This document shows positions 43,732 through 55,237 of a DNA stretch of 64,000 bases, piece by piece. The translations under genes and the position numbers were made by a program. The DNA is from Stomoxys calcitrans. Taxonomy: Eukaryota > Arthropoda > Insecta > Diptera > Muscidae. The stretch's first letter is position 1. The number at the start of each line of letters is the position of its first letter. The notes beneath the pieces were generated by a model, which searched no databases, was not told the origin of the DNA, and was given only the letters and a program-made list of their open reading frames with translations. The stretch spans positions 176,117,896-176,181,895 of the forward strand of contig NC_081555.1 in NCBI RefSeq assembly GCF_963082655.1, read 5' to 3'.

Positions 43732-43830
43732 ATCCGGATTTACGGCACTCGTCAGCTGATTTTATAAAGGGAAAACAGATGATCGAGCCATTAAATCTGG
43801 ATTTAAGGAGCACTGTAAACGGGGTTGTAA
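43706..43830. mobile_element. Complete 'AACCC(T/C)GTTTACA' miniature element
   Basis: The left end 'aaccctgtttacactgctca' and right end 'gagcactgtaaacggggtt' are inverse repeats of about 35 bp. The centre 'cgtcagctgattttataaa' matches the partial copy at 17457-17543. It is inserted in or at the end of the small gene. Confidence 0.8.
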
Positions 43831-43831
43831 G

Positions 43832-44487
43832 GCTTTATCATGTCTTATGACATGTCCCTTTTTATAAATCATTGGTATTTGATAACGTGTGTCAAAATTG
43901 CCAATTTACATACGATTTATCATTTGTATGACATATCTTTGTATGACCAAAAAATGTGAACAAAAACTGATTTTTCATGGCTACAAATTGTTAAAGTAGC
44001 GAACACAATTTGATTTGGGGTTGCTTTTATTCAACTTACAACAAAATTCAAGCAGTTTTCTTTACGTTTTTTTCAGAAGGAATCGCATCGCTCTTATCGA
44101 TATAACAGTGGTATTTTTAAAAGTGATTTTCATGTGTTATTTTTATTCGTATCACACTATGTGAGCAACTTTAACAATAGCAAAATTTTACATATCATAA
44201 GACCAGAACATGAAGCGTGATGACACCTTTAACGAAAACCTCGTTCTGAGAGAAAATACTAAGTGAATGAAGATAGGAGCACTACTAAAGGAGCACGCCC
44301 AGGAAAAAATTTTGATTTTGCTCTGAAGTCTTCTTTCAAGTACTTGAGCGAATACATTGTTTTGTTAATTTAACCAAACATATTTTTTATTTGTTTTCTC
44401 TATTTTATATATTTTTTCTCAATAAAATAAAGAAATAAGAACCATTGAAACCAATGAAACAAACTAAAATGCAGAACAGCATACTCA
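43832..44487. other. Unassigned
   Basis: Nothing supported. Confidence 0.3.
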
Positions 44488-44570
44488 GCTTTAGGGCGCA
44501 AGTCGTTGTTGTGTCCATATTTCTTGCGACAGTTATTATCACGGGGATGGAGACGAGCATAACACCTATG
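44488..44570 (-). pseudogene. RpL40: Ribosomal protein eL40 (ubiquitin-fusion) fragment
   Basis: On the minus strand the frame reads [20 protein letters not shown], then N-N-D-L-R-P-K. This is unmistakably the zinc-binding C-terminal part of eL40, the ribosomal half of the ubiquitin-eL40 fusion (UBA52). One codon of the usual K-K-K-C-G-H block is missing, removing a zinc-ligand Cys. There is no ubiquitin moiety or N-terminal part, and the sequence runs on into unrelated codons, so it is a short dead fragment. The functional gene is expected elsewhere. Confidence 0.75.
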
Positions 44571-44880
44571 GCCAACACCTGTATCATGAATAGTGATGAT
44601 GATGTCCACTAAAATGCTTTGGCAGTTGCTGTTGATGATAATGAAAAGACGATTGCGACTGATAGTGGAAGTGAGTTGATTACGTTGTCACTAAGATACA
44701 TTTGGCAGCACTGTGGGTGTCTTTGGGTTTGCTCTGCAAATCTAAAAACAAACAAGCAAATTCTTATGAATCTAGTTAGTTAAATTAAATTAAGAATACA
44801 AAAAATTTAATATTAATTTTATATTACACCTGGACATGCCCACTTCCTTTTTTTTCATAATATTTTATGTACTTTGACAT

Positions 44881-44912
44881 CTTTCTAGGGCGCAAGTTGT
44901 TGGTGTGTCCAC
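44881..44912 (-). pseudogene. RpL40: Second eL40 C-terminal fragment
   Basis: On the minus strand 'tgtggacacaccaacaact' and 'tgcgccctagaaag' encode C-G-H-T-N-N-L-R-P-R-K, the last residues of eL40. Only about 11 codons are left. It lies 310 bp from the first fragment in the same orientation. Confidence 0.55.
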
Positions 44913-45044
44913 AATAAATAATGCATTAAACTTAATAGTACAAACAAATAAACAAGATAAATAATTTTCCCCATATGTGTGTATAAACATATGTTTATGG
45001 TCACCAAAGCTAATAACGTTGAGTTACAATGAGGTCCCTAGCGA

Positions 45045-45545
45045 TTGCGTTTTTTGCGTGTGTTTGATATCAACTATGATTGTGCTTTCTTTGGACGTCG
45101 CTAAATGTCAAATTTCCCATGGTTGAAAAAACAAGTTATGTTCAAATAAAAACATTTCGGCAATTTTTTCACTGGTCAAGTTCAATAAGCTCAACTTTTC
45201 AAAAGCATTTGCCAGCATTTTCCCCTTGAATCAAAATAATGCTGTTGTAATTGCAAGACCAAAAGCACAACACGTTCTTTCACAATCGTTATTACTTCGT
45301 AAAAGTTTTTGTTTTTTGTACTTATTTTAGAAGTATTTTTATTAATAATTACATACAATACTTACTTGTTTGCATCCTTACTGCATCCACAAGTACTAAA
45401 TTTTTTTTCCACCGCAGGTAAGTGCATGTGAGAAATATCACTAACACTAACAAACGCTTAGGTACAATCAGAAGTTTGACGATCGCGTTTAATTTACAAG
45501 AAAAAGACTTGATGCGCAGCGACTGTGGTTGTGCTCTTCTTGGGC
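45045..45545 (-). repeat. Dispersed repeat D, copy 2 (45370-45545) and a short piece (45045-45115)
   Basis: The reverse strand shares 'caaccacagtcgct', 'aaacgcgatcg' and 'tttgttagtgttagtgata' with 36525-36700. The 45045-45115 piece shares 'gacgtccaaagaaagcaca'. Confidence 0.65.
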
Positions 45546-45571
45546 GTCGTGAAATGTAATTTTCTAGATGA

Positions 45572-46535
45572 AACAAGTAAAAGCGTCCTAAGTTCGGCCG
45601 GGCTGAATCCTCCACCATGGATCGCATTTGTATCATCTCTTTTTAGGCAAAAAAAATATAAAAGAAAAGATTTGCTCTGCTATTAGAGCGATATCAAGAT
45701 ATGGTCGGGTTCGGACCACAATTAAATTATATGTTGGAGACCTGTGTAAAATGTCAGCCAATTCGAATAAGAATTGTGCCCTTTGGGCACAAAATAGAGA
45801 GATCGATTTTTATGGAAGCTGTATCAAGCAATAGACCGATTCAGACCATAATCAACACGTATGTTGAGGGTCATAAGAGGATCCGTCGTACAAAATTTCA
45901 GGCAAATCGGATAACAAATGCGACCTCTAGAGGCTTTAGATCCCAGATCAGTTTATATGGCAGCTATATCAGGTTATGAACCGATTTAAACTTTATTTGG
46001 CACAGTTGTTAGATATCATAACAAAATACTTCGTGCAAAATTTCATTCCAATCGGATAAGAATTGCGCCCTCTAGAGGCTCAGGAAGTGAAGACACAAGA
46101 TCGGTATATATGGCAGCTATATCAGGTTATGGACCGATATGAACCATACTTGGCACAGTTGTTGAATATTATAACAAAACACGTTGTGCAAAATTTCATT
46201 CCGAGCGGATAAGAATTGCGCCCTCTAGAGGCTCAAGAAGTCAAGACCCAAGATCGGTTTATATGGCAGCTATATCAAAACATGAACCGATATGGTCCAT
46301 TTACAATCCCAACCGACCTACACTAATGAGAAGTATTTGTGCAAAATTTCAAGCGGCTAGCTTTACTCCTTCGAAAGTTAGCGTGCTTTCGACAGGCAGA
46401 CATGGCTAGATCGACTTAAAATGTCACGACGATCAAGAATATATATACTTTAGGAGGTCTCAGACGCATATTTCGAGGTGTTACAAACAGAATGACGAAA
46501 TTAGTATACCCCTATCCTATTGTGTCGGATATAAA
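45572..46535 (+). repeat. Family A element
   Basis: 'aagtaaaagcgtcctaagt', the hairpin 'ttcggccgggctgaa', about four modules, core 'catggctagatcgactta', a (TA)n tract and the end 'cccctatcctattgtgtcgg' (decayed). The 'cttatata' next to the hairpin is deleted. Confidence 0.85.
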
Positions 46536-47309
46536 ACAAGTTATAGCGAAACGAACATTTGTCAACAATATTTTCCACTTATTTTTTTACAGCAAAAACC
46601 GAATATAGTACCAACCTTTATTTACAAGTGATACAAAAAAAATAAAAACTACAAGGCAAGTGCATACAGTACCATTTTGCTTTAATTAATTGACTTTTTA
46701 CAGTACAGAAAAGACCGACGCGACATCTGGCGGTCAAAAGCCATGCTACTAATAGATTCCATGCAGCCAAGACAGCGTATGCTGCTTGCCCAAACACATC
46801 TATGTCGTTCTTCGTAGTGAGTATTTAGGCGCTCACTAAGGAGATATAACGTATGTGCGATTGGTATTGATGACCAAAAGGAAAATTGATGTGCAAGTTT
46901 TTCATACATAAGAAAATGTGTATAAAATGTTGTACATTTTGTGCATATCACCAAAGGGATGGCGTATTATTTTTTTATTATATAATTCGGATAGCACCAC
47001 GTACAATTAACCATGTCTGTCTGTCTCATTATTTAAAATGGAAGAAACTCATAGGAGGGCAAGTTAGGACTTTTAAGTTCGACTTGGCTCATATTATAAA
47101 TACAAAATTAAACTGAGCATAATCCAGCAAGGACGTTTCCTCTGGTTAGGATTTGTTTGCCATAATTTATATTTTTTTTATCAAATACAAAAACCACTTG
47201 GGTTGAACCCTTAATCCTGCCCTTACATAATCACAGGGTTGGATCCTTCATCAATTCCCTACAAGATATTCATTCATGTTAAGTAAACACAGTAAGTTTT
47301 TCTCAGCAT
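46536..47309. other. Unassigned
   Basis: No gene supported. Confidence 0.3.
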
Positions 47310-48840
47310 TCGCTCTTAGCTTAAGTTCCAGAGGTCGGGCCCGAGTATGGAAGAACCTTGGACAGTAGCCGGCATTACTTGTGACTCCCCATATCCTCTG
47401 TGGATATGTAGAAGAGCAATAGGTCTCTCAAATAACTTCTAATAATTTTCATGTGATACTCCGGTATTTTAAAGTCCATCTTTCTGCCACCCACCGGAGG
47501 CTGTTAAAAGCCTTCTTGACGTTCAGCTCTGCAAGTAGGATTATAGGTCTGCTACGATGGTTCACTGCGTTGCTTGCCTTCGCCTGTCTAGACTTTATTA
47601 ACGCATAGACAGTGGTCTGTAAGACGATGGCGATTCGGGATCACCCTTTGCTATTTCCATGCATCTTGGAGTATACATTCTGACAGACATCTGTTACAGA
47701 TGTTCAGAAGCATTTTTGGTTTTCTTTCGGCTATTATTTTCATGACTTCTACTGGGACTCCGTTGGTGCCGGCCGCTTCTTCGCTTTGAAGGCTATGTTT
47801 AGAGAGTTGGAGTTCTTCAAGTGTGAATGGGTGAGTGTGAGTAAGCATTCAAATGTTTTCGTCGCTTAGTCTTGGGACGCTTTTAGATAATAAGTGGTTA
47901 CAATATTTCGCAAAATCCATCTCCATATTTGCGTTTTTCATACGAAGCTTTTTCATTGCGACGTTATATCCAAATCTCTAGGTGTCTCGGTTAAGGTCTT
48001 CTCTTAGTTCTTTCCATTTCTCTCTTTTGCTTTTGGTAATGGTGCTCCCGAAAGCCTATTTCGCCCCTTATATTGGGTATGGTCTGCTTCTGCTGCGCCT
48101 TTGCGTTTGTCTCTGGTGTACTTTCGTCTTTTTCGGAGCGCAAAAGTTAAACAATTTTTAACTTTGACGCCTAAAAACAAAACTTTACGTATGGCAACAC
48201 AGAATGACGCTCGCTTTTGGGGAATTTGTTTGCAGAGTTGCATTTTTATGCGTTTTTAATACGCGCGCATATTATGTATGTAACTTCACCTTTAGCGATT
48301 ATGGATATGAGGCGACTTGCAGCTATTGTGGCGTTTCCGCTGGATTCGGATTCCTGCGTATGTCGTTCGATCTCGGCCAGAAGCAGGGATGGTATTGGCT
48401 TGTTCACATTCTATTTGCGTGTGCTTACCTTCGCTCTTTTACTGTTTTGATATCTCTGGGATCAGGATCACCAGCAGCCAGTTGTTGCTCCTAACTGCGA
48501 CTCTCTCAGTCACAAGCATTATGTCGGGAGGTGTGTCTTAACATCCGGGGCGCCTGAGTGTAGAAACGCTCCCACTATTAGCCACAACCAATTCCATGCT
48601 TGCTGCCATCTGCAATTTCTACCTCTTGAGTTGGTCGTCTGTATGCCTTTACTGCTTATGAGCTCGAAAGTCGCCTGTCACTACATGCTTGTCATAAATC
48701 TCTCTCAGGGCAACCTCGATAGCATTGCTGGGGTAAGGCGTAAAGTCTATAAGCTTAGCCCACACTTTATCGGCTGAATAGAACTGGTATTAGGACTCAC
48801 TATAGCAGTAGTTTAAGCTTCGTCTTCGATCTAGAAACCT
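47310..48840 (-). pseudogene. LINE remnant (endonuclease end and RT start)
   Basis: Read on the minus strand, the piece near 48540-48500 ('PPDIMLVTERVAVRSNNW') resembles the end of a LINE endonuclease domain. A Lys/Arg-rich linker follows (48170-48000). At 47848-47651 is a clear RT N-terminal block: 'PFTLEELQLSKHSLQS', 'AAGTNGVPVEVMKIIAERKP' and 'CLSECILQDAWK'. Further down, 'SYRPL' marks RT block 1, and then the copy breaks off. Many stops: inactive. It resembles R1/LOA/I-group elements more than the jockey-like copy at 9.9-11.3 kb. Confidence 0.7.
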
Positions 48841-49204
48841 TGGGCAACTTCTCTATTTTCACCAAATTTTCTCAACGCATCTTTGGTGTTATATTTTTAC
48901 AGTTTGATGAAACAGATGATTTTCCTGACCCTTGCCCTCTAGTGAGCATATGCAGCATTTCGGTGCATTATAGCATTTTTTCAATTTATGCCAGGATGCC
49001 AGGCCCTTGCTGTCAGACCCATCACATTCCCATTGCATGTGGGCTAATCCGAATCATCAGAAATATGGTTTGCGATCTTCCTTGTACCAAATATTGCAGT
49101 TTGTCATTGATCCTGCTTGTCTTAAGGAGCTCCTTGGCTGCTGATACCGGTAAAGTGAAGAAATCCCTTCGTTGATCTCTGTTGTTTATGGCCTTTGGGA
49201 AAGG
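48841..49204. other. Unassigned
   Basis: Possible further LINE-derived sequence, but nothing certain. Confidence 0.3.
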
Positions 49205-49345
49205 TTGAAACAAGTAAAAGCGTGCTAAGTTCGGCCGGGAAAAAGAAATAAAGCTAGGCGATTGAAATTTTGCACGAATAATTCCTGTTAGTGTAGTGTT
49301 AATTGGGACTGTAAATGGGCTATATCGACCCATTTTTATACCCTC
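49205..49345 (+). repeat. Family A fragment
   Basis: The hairpin end 'agcgtgctaagttcggccgg' is joined directly to a right-hand module ('ctaggcgattgaaattttgc'). Confidence 0.75.
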
Positions 49346-50752
49346 CACCATAAGATGGGGGGTATACTAATTTTTATACCCTCCACCATAAGATGGGGGG
49401 TATACTAATTTCGTCATTCTGATTGTAACTACTCGAAATATTCGTCTGAGACCCCATAAAGTATATATATTCTTGATCGTCGTGAAATTTTATGTCGATC
49501 TAGCCATGTCCGTCCGTCTGTCCGTCCGTCCGTCCGTCCGTCCGTCCGTCCGTCCGTCCGTCCGTCCGTCCGTCTGTCTGTCGAAAGCACGCTAACTTCC
49601 GAAGGAGTAAAGCTAGCCGCTTGAAATTTTGCACAAATACTTCTTATTAGTGTAGGTCGGTTGGTATTGTAAATGGGCCATATCGGTCCATGTTTTGATA
49701 TAGCTGCCATATAAACCGATATTGGGTCTTGACTTCTTGAGCCTCTAGAGTGCGCAATTCTTATCCGATTGGGATGAAATTTTGCACGACGTGGTTTGTT
49801 ATGATATCCAACAACTGTGCCAAGTATGGTTCAAATCGGTTAATAACCTGATATAGCTGCCATATAAACCGATCTTGGGTCTTGACTTCCTGACCCTCTA
49901 GAGTGCGCAATTCTTATCCGATCTGAATGAAATCTTGCACGACGTGTTTCGTTATTATATCCAACAATTGTGCCAAGTATGGTTTAAATCGGTCTATAAC
50001 CTGATATAGCTGCCATATAAACCGATCTGGGGTCTTGACTTCTTGAGCCTCTAGAGTGCGCAATTCTTATCCGAATGGAATGAAATTTTGCACGATGTGT
50101 TTTGTTATGATATCCAACGACTGTGCCAAGTATGGTTCACATCGGTTCATAACCTGATATACCTGCCATATAAACCGATCTTGGGTCTTGACTTCTTGAG
50201 CCTCTAGAGTGTGCAATTCTTATCCGATTGGAATGAAATTTTGCACTACGTGTTTTGTTACGATATCCAATAACTGTGCCAAGTATGGTTCAATCCGGTC
50301 CATAACCTGATGTAGCTGCCATATAAACAGATCTTGGGTCTTGACTTCTTGGGCCTCTAGAGAGCGCAATTCTTATCCGATTTGCCTGAAATTTTGTACG
50401 ACGGATCCTCTCATGACCATCAACATACGTGTTTATTATGGTCTGAATCGGTCTATAGCCCGATACAGCTCCCATATAAATCGATCTCTCTATTTTACTT
50501 TTTGAGCCCCCAAAGGGCGCAATTCTTATACGAATTGGCTGAAATTTTACACAGGTCTCCAACATATAATTTAATTGTGGTCCGAACCGGACCATATCTT
50601 GATATCGTTTTAATAGCAGAGCAACTCTTTTCTTATATCCTTTTTTGCCTAAGAAGAGATGCCGAGAAAAGAACTCTACAAACGTGATCCATGGTAGAGG
50701 GTATATAAGATTCGGCCCGGCCGAACTTAGCACGCTTTTACTTGTTTGATAT
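49336..50752 (-). repeat. Family A element, complete, reverse orientation
   Basis: The end 'ataccctccaccataagatg' is present twice in tandem (49336-49372 and 49374-49410). Then come the core, a long GTCC tract (49507-49582), six modules, and the hairpin end 'ttcggcccggccgaacttag' at about 50720. 'cctctagag' starts at 49742, 49895, 50048, 50201 and 50354, an exact 153-bp ladder. Confidence 0.92.
49507..49582 (+). repeat. (GTCC)n microsatellite
   Basis: About 18 uninterrupted or nearly uninterrupted GTCC/GTCT units, flanked by the conserved core sequence of family A. Confidence 0.95.
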
Positions 50753-51805
50753 AGCTACCATATAAATCGATCTTGGGTCTTGACTTCTTGAGCCTCTAGA
50801 GGGCGCAGTTCTTATCCGATTTGAATATAATTTTGCACGAAGTATTTTATTATGATATCCAACAACTGTGCCAAGTATGGTTCAAATCGTTCCATAACCT
50901 GATATAGCTGCCATATAAACCGATCTTGGGACTTGACTTCTTGAGCCTCTAGAGGGCGCAATTCTTATGCGATTTGAATGTAATTTTGCACGAAGTGTTT
51001 TGCTATTACTTTCAACAACTGTGCTAAATTAGGTTCAAATCGGTCAATAGCCTGATATAGCTGCCATATAAACCGATCTTGGGTCTTGAATTTTTGAACC
51101 TCAAAGGGCGCAATTCCTATCCGATTTGGCTGACATTTTGCACGACGTGTTTTGCTATGACTTCCAACATCTGTGCTAGACTAGGTTGAAATCGTTCCAT
51201 AAAATGATATAGCTGCCATATAAACCGATCTTTGGTCTTGACTTCTTGAGCATCTAGAGGGCGCAATTCTTATCCGATTGGATTGAAATTTTGCACGACG
51301 TGTTTTGCTATGTCTTCTAACAACTGTGCCAAGTACGGGTGACATCGATGCAAATCCTGATATAGCTGTCATATAAACCTATCTGGGGTCTTGAGTTTTT
51401 GAGCCTTTAGAGCGCGCAATTATTATCCGATTTGCCTCAAATTTTGTACGACGGATCCTCTCATGAACTTTAACATACCTTTTTTTTTTTTTTTGGTCTG
51501 AATCGGTCTATAGCCTGATACAGCTCCCATATAAATCGATCTCTCTATTTTGCTTCTTGAGCCCTCAAAGGGCACAATTCTTATTCGAATAGGCTGACAT
51601 TTCAGACAGGTCTCCAACATATAATTTAATTGTGGTCCAAACGGTATCATATCTTGCTATCGCTTTAATGGCAGAGCAAAACTTTTCTTTTATCCTTTTT
51701 TTTTCGCCTAAGAAGAGATGCCGGGAAAAGAACTCGACAAATGCGATTCATGGTGGAGGGTATATAAGACTCGGCCTGGCCGAACTTAGCACACTTTTAC
51801 TTTGT
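50753..51805 (-). repeat. Family A element, truncated, in tandem with the previous copy
   Basis: It begins within a module and ends at its own hairpin 'ctcggcctggccgaacttag' (51774), in the same orientation as 49336-50752. A T(15) run lies at about 51479-51495. Confidence 0.88.
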
Positions 51806-51883
51806 TTTTTCTCGTCATACGTCCGGTACGACGTGTCTTGTGCAGTGTTATGCTGGAGGATACATTGAAAACATTAAAACCAT

Positions 51884-53126
51884 TTTTATGCCCTACACCA
51901 CCACTGTGGTACAGGGTATTATAAGTTTGTACATTTGTTTGCAACGCTAAGAAGGAGAAGAGATAGACCTATTGATAAGTATACCGATCGACTCAGAATT
52001 ACTTTCTGATTCCATTTAGCCATGTCCGTGTGCCCGTCTGTGAGTCCATGTATTCTTGTAATCAAAGTGTAGGTCGTATTTGTTGTCCAATCATCACGGA
52101 ATTTTGCATATATCACTTTTTGGTCCAAGGACGAACGCCTTTGATTTTGGTAAAAATCGGTTCAGATTTAGATATACCTCCCCTATATATGTATTGCCCG
52201 ATTTCCACTTAAATGGCCGAAGTAGCTACAATTTTTAACCGAAAAGCACACAATTTGGTACGAATTGCTTTGTTACTGATCTTAACATATGTGCAAGATT
52301 TCATCGAAATCGGTTCAGATTTAGATATACCTGCCATATATATGTATTGCCCGATTTCCACTTAAATGGCCGCAGTAGCTACAATTTTTAACCGAAAAGC
52401 ACACAATTTGGTACGAATTGCTTTGTTACTGATCTTTATATATGTGCAAGATTTCATCAAAATCGGTTCAGATTTAGATATATCTACTATATATATGTAA
52501 CGCCCGATTTGTACTTAAATGGCCGTAGTTACTACAATTTTCAACCGATCTGTACAAAATTTGGCATGGATTGTTTTGTTACTGATCTTAACATATGTGA
52601 AAGATTTCATGAAAATCGGTTCAGATTAAGACATAGCTCCCATATATATTTATCGCCCGATTTGCACTTAAATGGCCGTAGTTACTACAATTTTCAACCG
52701 ATCTGCACAAAATTTGGCATGGATTGTTTTGTTACTGATCTTAACATATATGCAAGATTATATCAAAATCGGTTCAGATTGAGATATATCTACCATATAT
52801 ATTTATCGCCCGATTTGCACTTAAATGGCCGTAGTTACTACAATTTTCAACAGATCTGCACAAAATTTGCCAAGAATTGTTTTGCTGCTGATCTTAACAT
52901 ATGTGCAAGATTTCATCAAAATCGGTTCAGTTTAAGATATAGCTTCCATATATATGAATCGCCCGATTTGCACTTAAATGACCGTAGTAAAAACAAATTT
53001 CAAATGATCTGTTTAAAATTCGGCGCGAATACATATATATTTATATATTGTCGAAATTTATAATTGTAGGGTAGGTGTAGGGTATTATATTGTCGGCTCC
53101 GCCCGACTTTTGCTTTCCTTACTGGT
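51884..53126 (+). repeat. Family B element, complete copy
   Basis: The start 'ccctacaccaccactgtgg' and end 'gtagggtattatattgtcgg' plus 'ctccgcccgac' hairpin are present. 'cggttcag' starts at 52158, 52311, 52464, 52617, 52770 and 52923: five consecutive intervals of exactly 153 bp. The 184-codon frame at 52509-53063 is this repeat translated and is not a gene. Confidence 0.92.
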
Positions 53127-53707
53127 TGATTATAAAAATTTACTTTTTCATTATTAGGCCAGAAATTTATATAGCAGCCTACGCATTCGTATTTGTGTAA
53201 TAAAAATGATTGTAACATTTTTTACTGTCTATAGTTTGCGTGGACTTTTTATTCTTGTCATAAATTATTGACAAATGCAAATTTAAACAGTTGTTGGACA
53301 TGTTTATGGCTCAGATTACAGATGAACTCGTGCCGTGCCAATCAGCACTTAAAATGCCATACATATCTGTTGAATAGTTAGCATAATTTATGTATGGAAG
53401 AATGGCATATTTGTTTACCGCCATATAAGAATCAAAATATTAATTAACTGAAAGCTGTGCAAGCAATGCAATAGCGAATGACCTATGAGATAAAATTCTG
53501 CATAACAATTAGAAGGAATCAGAGGCGACAACGCACTGCTGATTTGTGCCGAAATAAAACCCAAATATATATTTTTTTCGAATGAGCTTTAATAATAAAG
53601 AATTTATTATTATTATGATTTATTATTTTGGTATTCATTCGATATACATACAATTTGTATACCTCCAACTTAGGTTGGCTGGTAACTATCATCGTTTTCA
53701 AACTAAA
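53127..53707. other. Unassigned AT-rich DNA
   Basis: Nothing supported. Confidence 0.3.
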
Positions 53708-53990
53708 AGTACGTTTACATTGGCCGCTTAATCCGGGTTTATGGCTTTTTGAGACTTAAGTGCTAAATCCTGCGTTTATTTTGTGCAGGTTTTACCATAC
53801 AAAAACAAATCCCATTTTTGCAGGATTTATTTTTAAATCCCAAATAAACCCGATTTCATGGCTGAATAATCGATAAAAGTACCAAAATATGCAACTGTTT
53901 TCAAGAATTGTGTATGGATGAGTGTCACATGCACATGCATGTACGCTTGTGTATGTCACTTAAATCGCCAAAAACGCATTGTAAACGGAC
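53708..53990. mobile_element. Possible miniature element related to the 'CGTTTACA' family
   Basis: 'gtacgtttacattggccgc' at the left and 'cgcattgtaaacggac' at the right are imperfect inverse ends. 'ttaatccgggtttatgg' recalls 43706-43830. The interior is unrelated. Confidence 0.45.
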
Positions 53991-54318
53991 AAGATTTGCT
54001 TTTGGATTTAGTTAAATCCAGATCATCAAAATTTCAATCATAACGTGCTATAGGACTCTATAAGGTATGCATATATCAGGGTATCTCTCCAGTTGCCTGT
54101 CTATCCGTCCATCATTGGTTTTATCAAACTGCCGGTTGACTTGTTAAGACTTTAGATGTCTTAATACTTATCCTATTTGGTTTTAAATGTTGAATGCAGG
54201 ATGCTGTTGTAAACCCAAATACGTAGCATATGGGCCATTGTGATTCCTCAATTGCCTCGCTCTCTTAACCTCGGGTTGAACCACTTTGATAACAGGATAA
54301 AAACTTCAAACCTAACTA

Positions 54319-54925
54319 AAGGGTGATTTTTTTGAGGTTAGGATTTTCATGCATTAGTATTTGACAGATCACGTGGGATTTCAGACATGGTGTCAAAGAG
54401 AAAGATGCTCAGTATGCTTTGACATTTCATCATGAATAGACTTACTAACGAGCAACGCTTGCAAATCATTGAATTTTATTACCAAAACCAGTGTTCGGTT
54501 CGAAATGTGTTCATTCACCGTAACGTTGCGTCCAACAGCATCTTTGAAAAAATACGGTCCAATGATTCCACCAGCGTACAAACCACACCAAACAGTGCAT
54601 TTTTCGGGATGCATGGGCAGTTCTTGAACGGCTTCTGGTTGCTCTTCACTCCAAATGCGGCAATTTTGCTTATTTACGTAGCCATTCAACCAGAAATGAG
54701 CCTCATCGCTGAACAAAATTTGTCAAAATTTGAACACATTTCGAACCGAACACTGATTTTGGTAATAAAATTCAATGATTTGCAAGCGTTGCTCGTTAGT
54801 AAGTCTATTCATGATGAAATGTCAAAGCATACTGAGCATCTTTCTCTTTGACACCATGTCTGAAATCCCACGTGATCTGTCAAATACTAATGCATGAAAA
54901 TCCTAACCTCAAAAAAATCACCCTT
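54319..54925. mobile_element. Fold-back DNA element, copy 2
   Basis: 607 bp between TA dinucleotides, with the same ends, arms and central transposase piece as copy 1. The minus-strand frame 54716-54393 runs from the catalytic 'FSDEAHF' block into the inverted N-terminal arm. Differences from copy 1 are only a few bases, for example in the left-arm start ('MNRLTNE' against 'MNKLTNE'). Confidence 0.92.
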
Positions 54926-54929
54926 TATA

Positions 54930-55237
54930 TGCAGTACACCCAGAGAAAGGTTGATAACAAACGTGGTCAATCAGTATCATACGGTATGTACCATATGGTA
55001 CTACAAAACAATACCGGATGGTATGGATGAACCATAAAATGATTAGTACCGTTTGGTACTAGCTTAATTACCCAGCTGGTATTGGATTTAATACGAATAT
55101 GTTATTGGTTTTAGCGCCAGACCGATATTGGTTTTAGTACCAAACCGTTATTGATTATTTCACCCCCTAATAAACCAAAAAAAACATTGCAAATAATTTT
55201 AATCTAATTTTATTTCGATTATTTATGGAAATAATTA
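54930..55237. repeat. GGTA(C/T)-rich repeat, left of the nested family A element
   Basis: Many short 'ggtattgg', 'ggtacta' and 'ggtatgtaccatatggtac' palindromic motifs. Similar motifs resume after the family A copy at 56830. Confidence 0.5.

Noticed and set aside
44400..44609. Hydrophobic 60-69 codon frames on the minus strand at 44.4 kb
   Set aside because: The only meaningful part is the eL40 fragment; the rest is AT-rich read-through.
49507..49582. CRISPR-like or functional tandem array
   Set aside because: It is a tetranucleotide microsatellite inside family A, without spacers.
52509..53063. 184-codon open frame with repeating peptide units
   Set aside because: It is family B translated: the 153-bp module is 51 codons, so stops are avoided in register. 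The repeats are non-coding in other copies.
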